A stretch of DNA of 64,000 nt from Hemileia vastatrix (taxonomy: Eukaryota; Basidiomycota; Pucciniomycetes; Pucciniales; Zaghouaniaceae): contig JASXTE010000003.1 in the NCBI GenBank assembly GCA_030280995.1, positions 48,286,474-48,350,473 of the forward strand, in the 5' to 3' direction. The position numbers and the translations under genes are program-made. The notes beneath the pieces were generated by a model. It had not been told where the DNA came from, made no database searches, and was given only the letters and a program-made list of their open reading frames with translations. Positions 46,473-57,856 of this stretch are shown here, piece by piece (the first letter of the stretch is position 1; each line of letters starts with the position of its first letter).

Positions 46473-48494
46473 TCACTCTAAATAAGTAAGACTCTCACTA
46501 GAGCCTGAGCCACACTCCAAAAAACCAGAGGCGGCACCCACTTCACTTCTTTTCCTACAACAATCCATGCACTGGCAAATTGAAGAAAAGCCAAGCCTGG
46601 TCTCCCAGCCATCATCTCCAGAAGATTAAAACCTTGTGTGAAGCCTCCTTTAATCTTCCCTGGTCAACTCCAAACTGATTCCCATATCAAACTTATAACC
46701 AATTATTTCATGAAAATAGATCAAGCTGTGTCAACACAAAACAGCTTTTACATTAACTTTGGCAATGTAAAAATGAACCTTCCCGGAGGCTCCACCAACA
46801 TCCAGCTTTACAAATTCAGCTGTCCCAATCAACTTAGTGACATGGCCACCAATACCTCTTAAATTTCCACCAATTCCTGTCTTGATGTGGAGGCCCAGAT
46901 GAGTAGCCTCAAAAAAAGAAATGAGGTTAATCTGAGAACCCAAATACACCAATTTCCTAGCCTCCCTGCCATTCAGAGTGACATTAACATAACCCAGAGG
47001 AGCAGAAAAATGAGTTTCCAACCCCTCACCAAACTTCTCAGCAGAATCACAGATGTATTCCACCTCCCCAGAAGAAGCCCTTCTCCTGGTCAACAATTTT
47101 ATTTGTCTATCAGCCAACCCAGGACTGATAGCTTACAATTCCCCATAAGAAATGGAAACCTGACCCTTATTCATCTTTTTCAGAACCAAGTCCATATAAT
47201 TAGATTGGCCAGAAATTACTGGCCTCTCAAAGTGAGCCCTTGGCTTCACTACCTTGGTCCTAGAAATCTCCTGAGGACCAGAACCACAAACAGATTTTCC
47301 ATCAACAGGAATAAAACCAGATCCCTCACAAACACCTCTAACTCCAGCAGGCTTTGGCAATGCAGCCAAAGGGACATCCTCCTCTGAGTCAGAATCAACA
47401 TCCATTGGCATTGGCTCACCATTCATGTCCAATGCACCAAAATCAGGGGGGGCCATATAAGCAATCCCCTTCTGCATCTTGTACAGCTCCTCTTTGCTGT
47501 AGTTCCTCCTGGCTGAACTCAGCTTAGGATCCACCTTTTAAGCCTTAGGCTTTGGTTGGGCCTGAGAGCTGCTATTAGGCCTTCCCACCTTTCCAGCCTC
47601 TACATCATATACACCAGCCAATCATTCACCACTTGACTGTCCTCCACAAGAATAAAACTCCAATCCACCAAAGGAAGTAGAAAAAGAGACCTTATTAACC
47701 TCCTTCCCTTTTCCCTTGACATCATCATCTGCCTTAGCAGCAGACTTCCCCTGATCAGGGATCTCCTCAAACCTTGGCCTCTTCTTATTGAGACCATTCC
47801 TACTCTTGACTAAATAAATAGTAGCCTGCCCCTCACTGGGATTAACAAATGGACCATCAGGAAATTTGAACACCCTGCCATCAAACTCCACCTTACCTTC
47901 TGACACATATCTGTTCAGAGCCCAACAATCCTTGGGCTTGTGCCCCCTCCTTCTGCAATAATAGCAGACCCAAGGATCACTCCTAACAGCCATCCTATCA
48001 AAATCTTTAGGCTGATAAGGAGACTTATTGGCCTTCTTACCCTCCTGAACAAAAATATGTAGCTTTTTTGTCAGATCAGCCAACTGCTCCACCACTGGGT
48101 CCCTCTCCTGTTTGGGAACCTCCACCATATTCTTCTCTTCCTTCTTCACTCTACTCTCCTCTTCAGCCAAAGCCTCACTGACTTTGCTGACATAACTGCC
48201 ACAACCCTCTTGATAGGTGTCCACTAGCAATAACTTCAAATGGGCCTCCACAGCCTACTTCTGGTCCCCATTGGAAAGAGTCTTCATCAAGTCCTTCCTT
48301 GACAACTCTTTCAACACATCCATTGTAGCATCTCTAGCCAGGAAGACCAAAAACATCTTTGGAAGCATTTTCATTTGCCAGCTCCTCCACTTCCACCAAA
48401 TATTCTACCACAGGATCAAATTGAAGCAGAAATTTCCTGTAACTGAGTAAGTTACCAACACAACCATAAGACTGCCATTTATTGACAACCTTGT
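46473..48494 (-). pseudogene. Family 2 copy E gag-protease (5' truncated, degraded)
   Basis: Gag knuckle CYYCRRRGHKPKDC (48251-47622 piece), an acidic linker (47534-47133) and a protease whose active-site Asp-Ser-Gly reads YLGSQIN (47117-46731). It ends in the double stop TGATGA (46475-46470) at the same place as TAATAA in copy C. The first gag third is lost at the junction with copy F (48494). Confidence 0.85.
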
Positions 48495-48633
48495 TGTCAC
48501 GAGCCAAGTGACACTCCAGGCAAAATCAGCTCATTAAATCAATAATACAGAGGTCTAAATCCATACTCAAAGCACAGAAAACGATTCTACATAGCAACTG
48601 CCACTTTCCTTTGTGTACTCACTATTCAACCGC

Positions 48634-49752
48634 TGTGGTAGCTTAAAGTTTAGTATGGCACTTAAATACGTAAATGGAGTTATTACGGTGTGCGAGATTG
48701 GCGCTATTATTTTTTATAAAAGGGTTTTATTTAATTTATTTGAGTTTTAAATATGAAGAAATTGGTCAAAAGCGAATGCCTACGTGAAAACAATTTATTT
48801 TACAGAGAAAACTTATTTTTACGGTCTGAAAAACTTTATAAGTATCAAGTCGAGTTACTCAAGAGCCTTGGGAAATTTTCCCAGAATTTTTACTATTTTT
48901 CTTATATTTTTAAATGAATTTTAAAGTTTTATAGAAATATTTACATTTTTAGAAAAATACTTAACTTTGATAAATTTTCACGGGGTGATTAAAGCTGCGC
49001 AGGCTACGAAAAATAGTTGGTAATGTAAAGGGGAAGTGGCTCTCTTATGTGTACTTTTTCTAGATTTTTTATTATAGTTTTAAAGGTTCTAAATGAGTCC
49101 AGAGGTCCGGACGGACTCCGCTTGGACTCTGGACGGACTCCGGAGGTTCTGGATGGGCTCTGGCTGAGCTCTGGAGAGGAAACTTAGGCACGTGACTAGG
49201 TATACTTAAGAGCCTCTCAGACTCAAAATTGGGCATCATCTTACAATCATCACATCATTCAGCTTAATCTTTAACTTCCACTGTCTCATTTTTTATTACT
49301 CAACAAATTAAATAAATTGTAATACCCTTATAACTTTATATTTTATATATAACATTTTAGAATTACTACTCAACAATATAAATCACACTTCATACAGGGT
49401 ATCTTTAGAAAGGTCTTCATCATTGGGACTTGATTATTGCTGTCTCATAAAAATTCAAATTATTATAAAAACATAAAAGTCAATCTTTTCAGATCTTTCA
49501 CTGGTACACCTTAATTGTTGTAATCAGTATTTCTTTCTCAACAGCCACTTTTATTTAAATCTCAATAAGCGTTAAATATTTCAAGAGTTTCAGTATTAAT
49601 TTTTCATCTGATCTAAATAGACTGGGTAGCTTAGCGATTTAGAACACCTACTTTGTTATTTTTGTTGGAAGGACAGGGTTTTCCACTAAATCCACATATC
49701 TCCTCCGGATTCTGCTTACAGCAAGGCTACTTTAAGAGTTTACCTTACCATA
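48634..49752. mobile_element. Solo LTR inside the copy F 5' LTR
   Basis: 1119 bp, starting TGTGGTAG and ending TTACCATA (from CA by one change), flanked by CCGC at 48630-48633 and 49753-49756. The uninterrupted site reads caaccgcactaatc in the solo LTR at 8117. The family is not seen elsewhere in the window. Confidence 0.82.
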
Positions 49753-50047
49753 CCGCACTAATCTAAACTTTAAATCTAAATTATTCAATCTCTCAATAGT
49801 GTGTTTAGTCTTTTCTTTGCTAAGCGATGCACAGTGCAATAGTTAATGCAATATTCCTATAAAATGTTTATTAAGTATCTGTGGGTTATTAACAGAGGTA
49901 GTAAGCATGGACGTGATGGTTAGTGGAGGATTGAAGGGTTAAAGGATGTTAATGAGGAGGTTTCAGGTGCAATGGGTGTATTTTCGGAGGTCTGTGGTGT
50001 GCAGAATGATGGATGGGTATTGGGTCAATGCGAGGAGGAGTAATGGA

Positions 50048-50056
50048 TATAAAAGG
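50048..50056 (+). promoter_or_regulatory. TATA box of copy F 5' LTR
   Basis: TATAAAAGG, 370 bp before the LTR end, conserved in all four family 4 LTRs. Confidence 0.7.
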
Positions 50057-50502
50057 GGTTGGATTTTGGTTCGATATTTCTTTAGAATTAAATTATAAAA
50101 CGTATATATAGTTAATAGTGGTAAAGCTTCAGGTTAAATCATTATTATTGTACATTTCCTTATTTTCTCAGTAATCATTTCTAAAAACTTCAATCTTTGA
50201 TTATTGAGTTTCCAACCCTTTGTGAGAACCTAAGAATATTAATATTACCTTTAAATTATATTAGAATTCTTATCGAACATATCTCAAAGCAGTAGCTCTT
50301 CCTTTGACTCATCTTTGAATCACTTCCTCAAATATTTCCTCTGTATTTCAAAGAAGTCACTAAACTCCTCCCTCCATCTCCCTTCCAGGAACACCCTCAA
50401 CCTTGTGCATAGGTCCTCCTGTGACAGTATATTTTAATTCTCCATAGTTCTCATTCTTTGGAACTACTATGTCCTTTTTCAGGTGTTTTAAATTCTTTAA
50501 AA

Positions 50503-51675
50503 ATGGCACCTGTTCAACGCACTCCTCCTACGGGCACTACTACTAGGGCTCACACCAGAGGCAGGCCAACAACCACACAGCCTGTGTCTTGCACTCACTC
50601 CTTGGAGCCACTCGACCTTAGGGAACGGCAACATTCAGTCCAATCTGTAGAAGACATCCCACAAGATTTTGATGATTCTAGTGATGATGAAGAAGGAGAG
50701 GATACAATGCACGAGGCACCATCCGCCCCTGCTAACCACCCTTATGGTTACCCTTCAGAGCCTGGACCATCTAATTCTCTGGAAGATTTCATGAGACTTT
50801 TCATGAAGACTCTTTCAACTTCAACATGTTCAGAGTGATCTAAATTTGAAACTCCCTCTATGAAATCTCCTGATTAATTTGATTGAGAACATCCAGACAG
50901 ATTGTGGCCCTTCTTACAAACCTGCAAGCTCCTGTTCCATAATGACCGATTGAAGGTTGTTTATGCTTCTTCATTACTGACCGGAAAAGCAGCAAGATGG
51001 TTCGAACCTTATCTTCTCATGCTCTCTTCGACCAAAACCCATTTAATTATTAATAATTGGGAAAAGATCGAAGACCAACTCTTCACGTTGTTTGGTGACC
51101 CTAATGAAACTGACAACACAGAAATTGAACTTAATTTTCTTTGCATGAGTTATAATGGTAAAGCCTCTGAATATATCTCGAACTTCAGAGCGCTTCAAAC
51201 TGGAGTAGGTTGGAATGATGCTGCTCTCAAGTATCATTTCAAAAAGGGACTTCCTTCAAGGATTCTGGATCAATTAAATCTTCACGGTCAGAAAATGACT
51301 ACTTTAACGGATTTAATGGATTGAACCCTCGAACTTGACGGCATTTACCAAGGACGACTGCAACATTCTCGATACGCCAACAAATCTAAAGGCCTAAATT
51401 TTAATTCGGGACCTTCTTCTCACCCACGAAAAACTCAATCCTCCTCGACTCAATCCAAACCCAAAAAGGGAAAGGACAAACCTCAACCAAAAAGCTTGGC
51501 CCCAGGTGATATCAGCAAAGTACTGGTTCCTAAAGGGGAACTTAAAGAAGCTGAGAGGAAGAGGCGAGCAGATAATGGGTTATGTATGTATTGTGGGGGT
51601 AAGCACAAGCTGGAAGATTGTGTAAAATTGAAGGAAAGAGAAGGTACTAGTTTGAAGTCAAAACCTAGTAGATAG
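50503..51675 (+). pseudogene. Family 4 copy F gag
   Basis: Begins MAPVQRTPPTG; ATG 50503 is shared with copy G. An acidic, Pro/Ser-rich N-terminus precedes the gag core (AARWFEPYL, FGDPNETDN, FRALQTGVGWND, GLPSRILDQL) and a short knuckle CMYCGGKHKLEDC (CX2CX3HX4C, one residue shorter than CCHC). In-frame stops fall near 50836, 50874, 50883 and 51322. About 20 nt present in copy G are lost near 50948. The frame ends at TAG 51673-51675, and the protease opens in the +1 frame. Confidence 0.85.
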
Positions 51676-54600
51676 TTTACTTGTGTGCAAAGCAAACTAT
51701 CTTTTCTCTGCCAGTGCACAGAACCTCCATGTCTTAAGGACTGGAGTTGCCTTAAACCGCTTGAGATTCATTCTTTTTAAGGAGGATACCCCTTTCAGTT
51801 GTCTTATAGACTCTGGAGCTTCAATTTATTTTGTCAGTTTATCTTTTGCCGAGAAGTTACAGCTGACATTTACAGATATCGATCGAGCTCCAATTTACTT
51901 GGTCGAATCAGAGGAACCCAGATATTGGGTCAGTAAGAAAGTTTTATGGGTTTTCAACTTTCCGAATTTCCACCCCTTTGAGTGGGAATTATCAGTCTTT
52001 GACGCCCCAAGGATGGACGATACCATTCTTGGCCATGACTTTTTTAAAGCATTGGAATCCTGAAATTGATTGGACCCAGGGATTGATCACCCCACGGACT
52101 AAGTATATTTCTGATTCTTCAATGCATGTCAATAGGGAATTAAACAACCCACCTGAAAATGTCCTGCTAGAGGACAAATCTCTGCCAGATGACTTGCAAG
52201 CATCTGATCTTTCTCTAAATGAGCAATTGGCTAACCCTTCTAGCTCAATGACTTCACTCGAAGAGGATTTAAATTACCTCGAAATAATCGAATTCTGCTC
52301 TCTCAATACAGGTATCCCCTCAACAGATTCTTTTGAAGATGAAGAGGACGACCAAATCAACGTTGAAGCCATTAAATTAACTCTACCAGAAATCTACCAC
52401 GATTTCCTCGATGTTTTCTCAATCCGCAAGGCCGATAAGTTACCACCTCATCGACCCTACGACCATCAAATAGAGTTAATAGGCCCAGTACCTCCGGCAG
52501 GTCCTGTCTATTCATTTTCGAAGGACGAATCTCAAGTTCTTTGAGACTACATTGCAGAGAATGTAGCCAAAGTTTTCATCAGAGCCAGTAAATCTCCAAC
52601 CCGCTCTTCTGTTCTCTTTGTAAAAAAGAAGGACGGTAGTCTTAGGTTGTGTGTTGACTATAAAAAGCTCAACACAGTCACTAAGAAGAATGCATATCCT
52701 GTTCCTCCTATGTCATTACTTCTTACCCATTTAATGGTGCTAATTTCTTTTCTAAAATTGATCTTAGAGGCGCTTACAATCTTATTTGAATTGCGGAAGG
52801 TCATGAACGACTGACTGCAATGCGCACTAGATTTGGTAGTTTGAATATTTAGTTATGCCTTTTAGATTGTATAACGCACCATCTACTTTTCAAACTTTTG
52901 GCAAAGACATCTTTCAAGATGTTGTCCAACAATTTGTTGTCATCTATTTAGATGATATTTTAATTTTCTCGAAGACACTAGATGAACATATTCATCATGT
53001 TCGACAGGTTTTAAATTGACTTCCAGATCACAGTCTCTACGCCAAGCATAATAAATGCAAATTCCATCTTAAATCTATTGATTTTTTTAGGTTTTACATT
53101 ATCCACTGACGGTTTAGTCATGGACGACAAGAAAGTTCAAAAGGTCCTGGAATGGAATGAGCCCAAATCCATTAAATCCCTCCAGGGATTTTTAGGTTTT
53201 GCAAATTTCTATAGAAGATTTATTAAAGATTACTCTAAGACTATTTACAATCTTACTTCTCTTTTTAGACAAGATATTCCTTTTGTTTTTACTTCTACAG
53301 CACAAAAGGAATTCGAAGCATTGAAGACGGCGCTCACCACAGCTCCAATTCTTCGACACTTTGATACTTCTGCTTTGACAATATTTGACACAAATGCAAG
53401 CGATTATGCTATCGCAGGGGTCATTTCTCAATTGAATCCGGAAACAAAGCTGTTTCATTATGTTGCTTTTCAGTCACGCAAACTCATTGCAGCAGAATTA
53501 AATTATGAAATTCATGACAAAGAGCTTTTAGCTATTATTCGTTGTCTTAAAAAATTCCGCTCTTTTCTTCTCAGCTTAGATAGTCCTTTTCAAATTTTAA
53601 CTGACCATAATGCTTTGAAATACTTTATGTCTTTCAAAGTGTTAACCAGGCGTCAAGCCAGGTGGGCTGAATTTCTGTCTGAATTTCCTTTTTTGCTTTC
53701 CTATCACCCAGGTAAGAACTGAATTGTCCCAGATATCTTGTCACGTCAGGATGACGTTTACCCACAGCGGGGGGACGTATTTGCTGACAAAACCCCAGCA
53801 AATGTGCAATCAATCTTCAACGAATCAATGTTCACGACTCATCAAATTAATTCAATGACCATTCAATCATTTCAAAATCCACTATCCAACATCCTCGAAG
53901 CTCAGTCAAAGGACAATTATTGTTTAGGGTTAAAAGACAAAATACTCTCAAAGCAAGGGGCCAAAAGATTTAATATTGAATCAGGTCCATTAGTCTTCAA
54001 AGGTAGAGTAGTCATACCCAACAACAATGAGATAAAATTATGGATTTTCAATAGTCGACATGATTCTCCATATGCTGGTCATTTTGGGGTTGATAAAACC
54101 TCCCATTTAATAGCGAGGGATTTCTTCTGGCCAGGTATGACCAGGGAAATCAAGGCCTATATAAAAGCTTGTTACGAATGTAATAGGAACAAGGCTTCCC
54201 GTTACCGGAAGTATGGGTTGCTTCAACCACTTCCTATTCCCTCTAAGCCTTGGGAATCTTTATCGATGGATTTTATTTCTCAACTTCCTCTTTCTAATAA
54301 TTTTGATGCTATATTAGTAATAGTAGATATATTTTCAAAAATGTCTATTTTTATTAAAACCACTACTACTGCTACAGCAGAAGATTTGTCAAAATTGTCT
54401 CTAAAATATGTATTTTCCAAACACGGCTTACCTAATGATATTATTTCAGATAGAGGCTCATTGTTTGTATCCTCATTCTGGACTCAACTGTGTCGACAAA
54501 TAAATATCACGAGGAACCTCTCCACAGCCTATCATCCTGAAACTGATGGGCAAACAGAAAGGGTCAACCAAATCCTCAAACAATACCTTTGAATGTATTT

Positions 54601-55282
54601 CAGTTACCAACAAGACAATTGGACCACATGGTTACCATTGGCCAAATTTGCTTATAATAACTCGACTCATTATTCGACACAACAATCTCCTTTCTAAACT
54701 GTTTATGGAAGACATCCTCGATTCAATTCAATCCATGTAGGAACTAATCATCCTGAGGAACATTATCTTCGAACCATATCATGACTCCAAGAGGAACTTA
54801 AATCAAATTTGGAATTAGCGGCTCAAAGGTACAAGGAACAGGCCGACAAACATCGACAAACTGCTCCTTCTTTTAAACCAGGCGACAAGGTATGGCTCGA
54901 CGAACAAAACATTCGAATGACTCGACCATCAAAGAAAATGGCTGAAAAACTCTTGGGGCTATTTGAAATTGACTCTGAAGTCTCTAAAACTGCATTTTGA
55001 CTCAAGATACCTCCTAAATGGCAGGCTATTCACCCTGTTTTTCACGTATCTCTCCTGGAACTGGCTCAAGAAAGATACCCGGGCAAGAACCAACCTCCTC
55101 CGGAACTGGTCAAAGTAGAAGACCATCTAGAGTGGGAAGTAAGCCGTATCCTTGATTCAAGAATGCACAAGGGGAAACTTCAATACCTCGTGGAATGGGA
55201 AGGCTTCCTCAATGACTCAGACAAAACATCCTGGGAACCAGCCATCAATGTTTCTAATGCCCCTGAACACCTAAAATCATAA
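51671..55282 (+). pseudogene. Family 4 copy F pol with chromodomain
   Basis: Protease CLIDSGASIYFVS (51790-51850), RT (about 52600-53100, [11 protein letters not shown]; shifts near 52730 and 52840), RNase H (TNASDYAIAGVI, HDKELLAII, LTDHNALKYFM), integrase zinc region (HDSPYAGHFGVDKTSH...CYECNRNKA), core ([31 protein letters not shown]) and, at 55120-55282, a chromodomain (ILDSRMHKGKLQYLVEWEGF...DKTSWEP). Chromodomains of this class steer integration toward marked chromatin. Many stops break the frame, for example TGA 52542, 53719 and 54590. Confidence 0.88.
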
Positions 55283-56007
55283 ATCTTAAATATCCTTTAA
55301 AACCAAAACCTTAAAACTCTCTTTTACTTTTTTTTTCTTTCTCTTTTTTCTTTCTTTCTTTTTCTCTGTTCTTTTTTTTTCTTTTAAAATCTAAAACATC
55401 TTTACTTCTAAAAAAAATTCTTTTGTTTTCTTCTTTATTCTTTTTCTTTTCAAAATTTTTCAACTTTCTTTAAAAAAAATAAAATAAAAATAAAAATAAA
55501 ATAAAATAAAATAAGAATAAAATAAAATAAAAATAAGAATAAAATAAAATTAAAATAAGAATAAAATAAAATTAAAATAAAATAAAACAAATAAAAATAA
55601 AAAAAAATTTCTTCTCAATTTTCTATATACATTCTTTCTTTAAAATTTTCTTTTCCTCGAACTATCAAAATTCTTCACAAACATTACATGACTATTTTTC
55701 TCAAACTTCACTTAAACTTCTAAATCACTCTTTTAAATTCTTCAAAATAAATTCCTTCTTTCTTTCAAAATCCTCTTAAAATTTTTATTTCTTCTTTTCC
55801 TTTTCTTTCTTTCCTTTTTTCAAATAACTAAAATCCCTCAAATCTTCAATTAACAAACTTAAATAACAAATTTTTTTTTTCATTAAATTTTCTTTACAAC
55901 AAATTTTTTGAATCAACTATTTTTTTTTCTTCTTCTTCTTTCTTCTCTCATTCAAATCTTATAAAAATAAATATTAAAATTCTAAATAAAATAATAAAAT
56001 AAAATAA
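55283..56007. other. Low-complexity 3' region of copy F
   Basis: Pyrimidine-rich runs (55320-55460, 55740-55960) and an AAAATAAAATA-type run (55475-55605). It follows the pol stop and precedes the 3' end of the antisense gene. No gene seen. Confidence 0.6.
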
Positions 56008-57030
56008 CTAAATACAAATCGTTTCTACATTCATTTTTCTTCTTTTCTCTTTTATTTTCTCCCGAACCAATCCCTTCATCTTCTCAAAAATTTCCCTTAT
56101 CTCCTTTCTACATTTTTCAAAATTCTCCCCCTCTCCTACCGGAATCAATTCCCCAAGTTCAAGTAGCTCCTCAGCTACGTCAAAGGAAGTGGCATCGACA
56201 ATTTTATCAATCTCGCCAATCAAGTCTTCAATAAATTTTGCTCTTTTAACCTGAAGAGGCTTCTTTGACCATACTTGATTGAGGGTTTCTTCGTTTTCCT
56301 CCCTCGAGGTAACAGTCGGTAACCTATCCTCCACAGACACTGCCACTTCCACAGCAGTGGGTTCCACAAGGGTTGCTTCAAAATTTGAAGCTTTGGCCGT
56401 AGGGACTTCAATGATGAGGTCTGAATTCTAAAACAGGATCATCAGTAATTAAATTTATGAATTATAAAAAAGTGAACTTACTTCGAAGATTGGGTCAGCC
56501 TCAAAGAATAATTTTGGAGTGACCTTCTCTGCCACCTCCCTCTCTTCTTTGTCATCTTCGATGACCACCCGTCGTTTTTTTGGTGGTTTTACTCAAGATG
56601 GGAATTTCTTCTTCCTCCTCGACCAATTGGTTGACTTCCTCTTGATGGCCCACCTCTTGCTCGCATCCCTAGTCACCCAGGTTGTCACATCATCCTCAAT
56701 CTCCTCCTCATTCTCCCCCACCGATTGATTGTCCCCAATGGACACAACCTAAATGTCCTCGACTACTTCCTTCGTTTTGGGGATCACCCAATACTTCGTC
56801 TTAGTAAATCTACTCTCAATGTCCGAATTCTTCGCTAAGGCGTCACACGCCACCCTTCTCCATCGGCAAAACTCGCACTTCTGGCGAGGCCCTCGTGTCG
56901 CCGTGCTCTCCGCGCAAAAATACTCCATCAACTCGTAGGCCGTGCAAGTTTTCGAAAATTGTCGTGTAACAACACCCCCATCCGTTTCGGGGTGTGGAGG
57001 CGTGGGAGTTGGTGTAGGGAAATACGTCAT
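56008..57030 (-). pseudogene. Antisense Zn-cluster gene 5 in family 4 (two stops, one intron)
   Basis: ATG 57030 lies 65 bp inside the 3' LTR of copy F and runs antisense to it. Exon 1 is 57030-56482, the intron 56481-56428 (54 nt, GTAAGT...TTACTGATG...TGTTTTAG), exon 2 56427-56008; the join is in frame and gives 322 codons. Two nonsense codons, TAG 56751-56749 and TGA 56595-56593, lie in exon 1. The cluster reads C-x9-C-x12-C-EF-C-RWRRVA-C: the second Cys of the canonical pattern is absent, the rest is in register with genes 1-4. A basic/acidic linker (KRKSTNWSRRKKK; PPKKRRVVIEDD) could hold a nuclear signal. The C-terminus is helical and charged (FEKCRKEIREIFEKMKGLV). Function unknown; a nuclear nucleic-acid-binding role is inference. 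Confidence 0.62.
56428..56481 (-). other. Intron of antisense gene 5
   Basis: 54 nt, GTAAGT donor, TTACTGATGA branch-like site (also found in gene 2), TTTTAG acceptor, phase 0. Confidence 0.65.
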
Positions 57031-57078
57031 AGAAAATTAGGGTGGGAAATATGTCTTACGCTCAATGGAGCTTGTGTT

Positions 57079-57084
57079 CTTATA
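57079..57084 (-). promoter_or_regulatory. TATA-like box upstream of antisense gene 5
   Basis: Minus-strand GGTATAAGAAC, 49 bp before ATG 57030 and just inside the LTR border. Confidence 0.45.
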
Positions 57085-57094
57085 CCTGGGCATC

Positions 57095-57856
57095 TGTCAC
57101 GCTCCACGTGACACTTGAGGTAAGGGCAGCTCATTGAATCAATAATAAGGGGCTCAAATCCATACTCGAAGCGCAGAAAGCAATTCCCCATAGCAACTGC
57201 GACTTTCCTTTGTGTACTCGCTATTCAACCGCGCTAGTCTAAACTCTAAATATAAATTAGTCAATTTCTCAATAGTGTGTCTTAGTCTTTTTCTCAATAA
57301 GCAACGCACAACGCAATAATCAATATAATAGTTCATTAAAAGGTTTATGAAATGTCTGTGGGTTATTAAGGGGTTAACATATGTTAGTGAGGAGGGTCCA
57401 GGTATAACGGATGTATTATAATGGTCTGTGGTGTGCAGAATAATGGATAGGTATGAGGTCAATGCAAGGAGGAGTAAAGGATATAAAAGGGGTTGGGTTT
57501 TTGGTTCGATATTCCTTAGAATTAAATTATAAAAAATATTTATAGTTAATAGTGGTAAAACTCTAAAGTGAAAATCATTACTATTGTATCTTTCTTTCAT
57601 TTATCAATAATCACTTGTAAATCCTAAATCTTGATTGTTGAGTTTCCAACCCTTTGTGAGATTGTAAGAATTTTAATATTACCTTTCAAACTATATTAGG
57701 ATTCTTCACGAACATATCTCGAAGCAGTATATCTTCCTTCGAGTCATCTTCAAATCACTTCCTCGAACCATTGCTCTGTGATTCAAAGAAGTATCTAAAC
57801 CTTTAATCTCACTTGCAGGAACATCCTCAACCATGTGCGTAGGTCGTCTGGTGACA
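57095..57856 (+). mobile_element. 3' LTR of family 4 copy F
   Basis: 762 bp, TGTCACGCTCC to TCTGGTGACA; lacks about 50 bp present in the solo LTR at 7985 (near 57370). TATA box at 57482-57490. The right flank does not match the left flank of copy F, so the two ends are not from one insertion. Confidence 0.85.

Larger units (their letters stand above)
41975..48494 (-). mobile_element. Family 2 copy E without LTRs
   Basis: Aligned with copy C it spans from the 3' non-coding region (C position about 17700) to gag (C position about 24290). The 3' LTR and antisense genes are missing on the left, where the D2 LTR abuts. The gag start, leader and 5' LTR are missing on the right, where copy F abuts. 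Confidence 0.85.
48495..50426 (+). mobile_element. 5' LTR of family 4 copy F, split by a solo LTR
   Basis: LTR ends TGTCACGAGCC and CCTGTGACA; without the 48634-49752 insert and one CCGC duplicate it is about 809 bp. The TATA box is at 50048-50056. No typical tRNA primer-binding site follows: the next bases are GTATATTTTAATTC, and copy G has GTATAATTTAATTC. Confidence 0.88.

Noticed and set aside
55475..55605. CRISPR-like or regular array
   Set aside because: It is a simple AAAATA-type low-complexity run without spacers.
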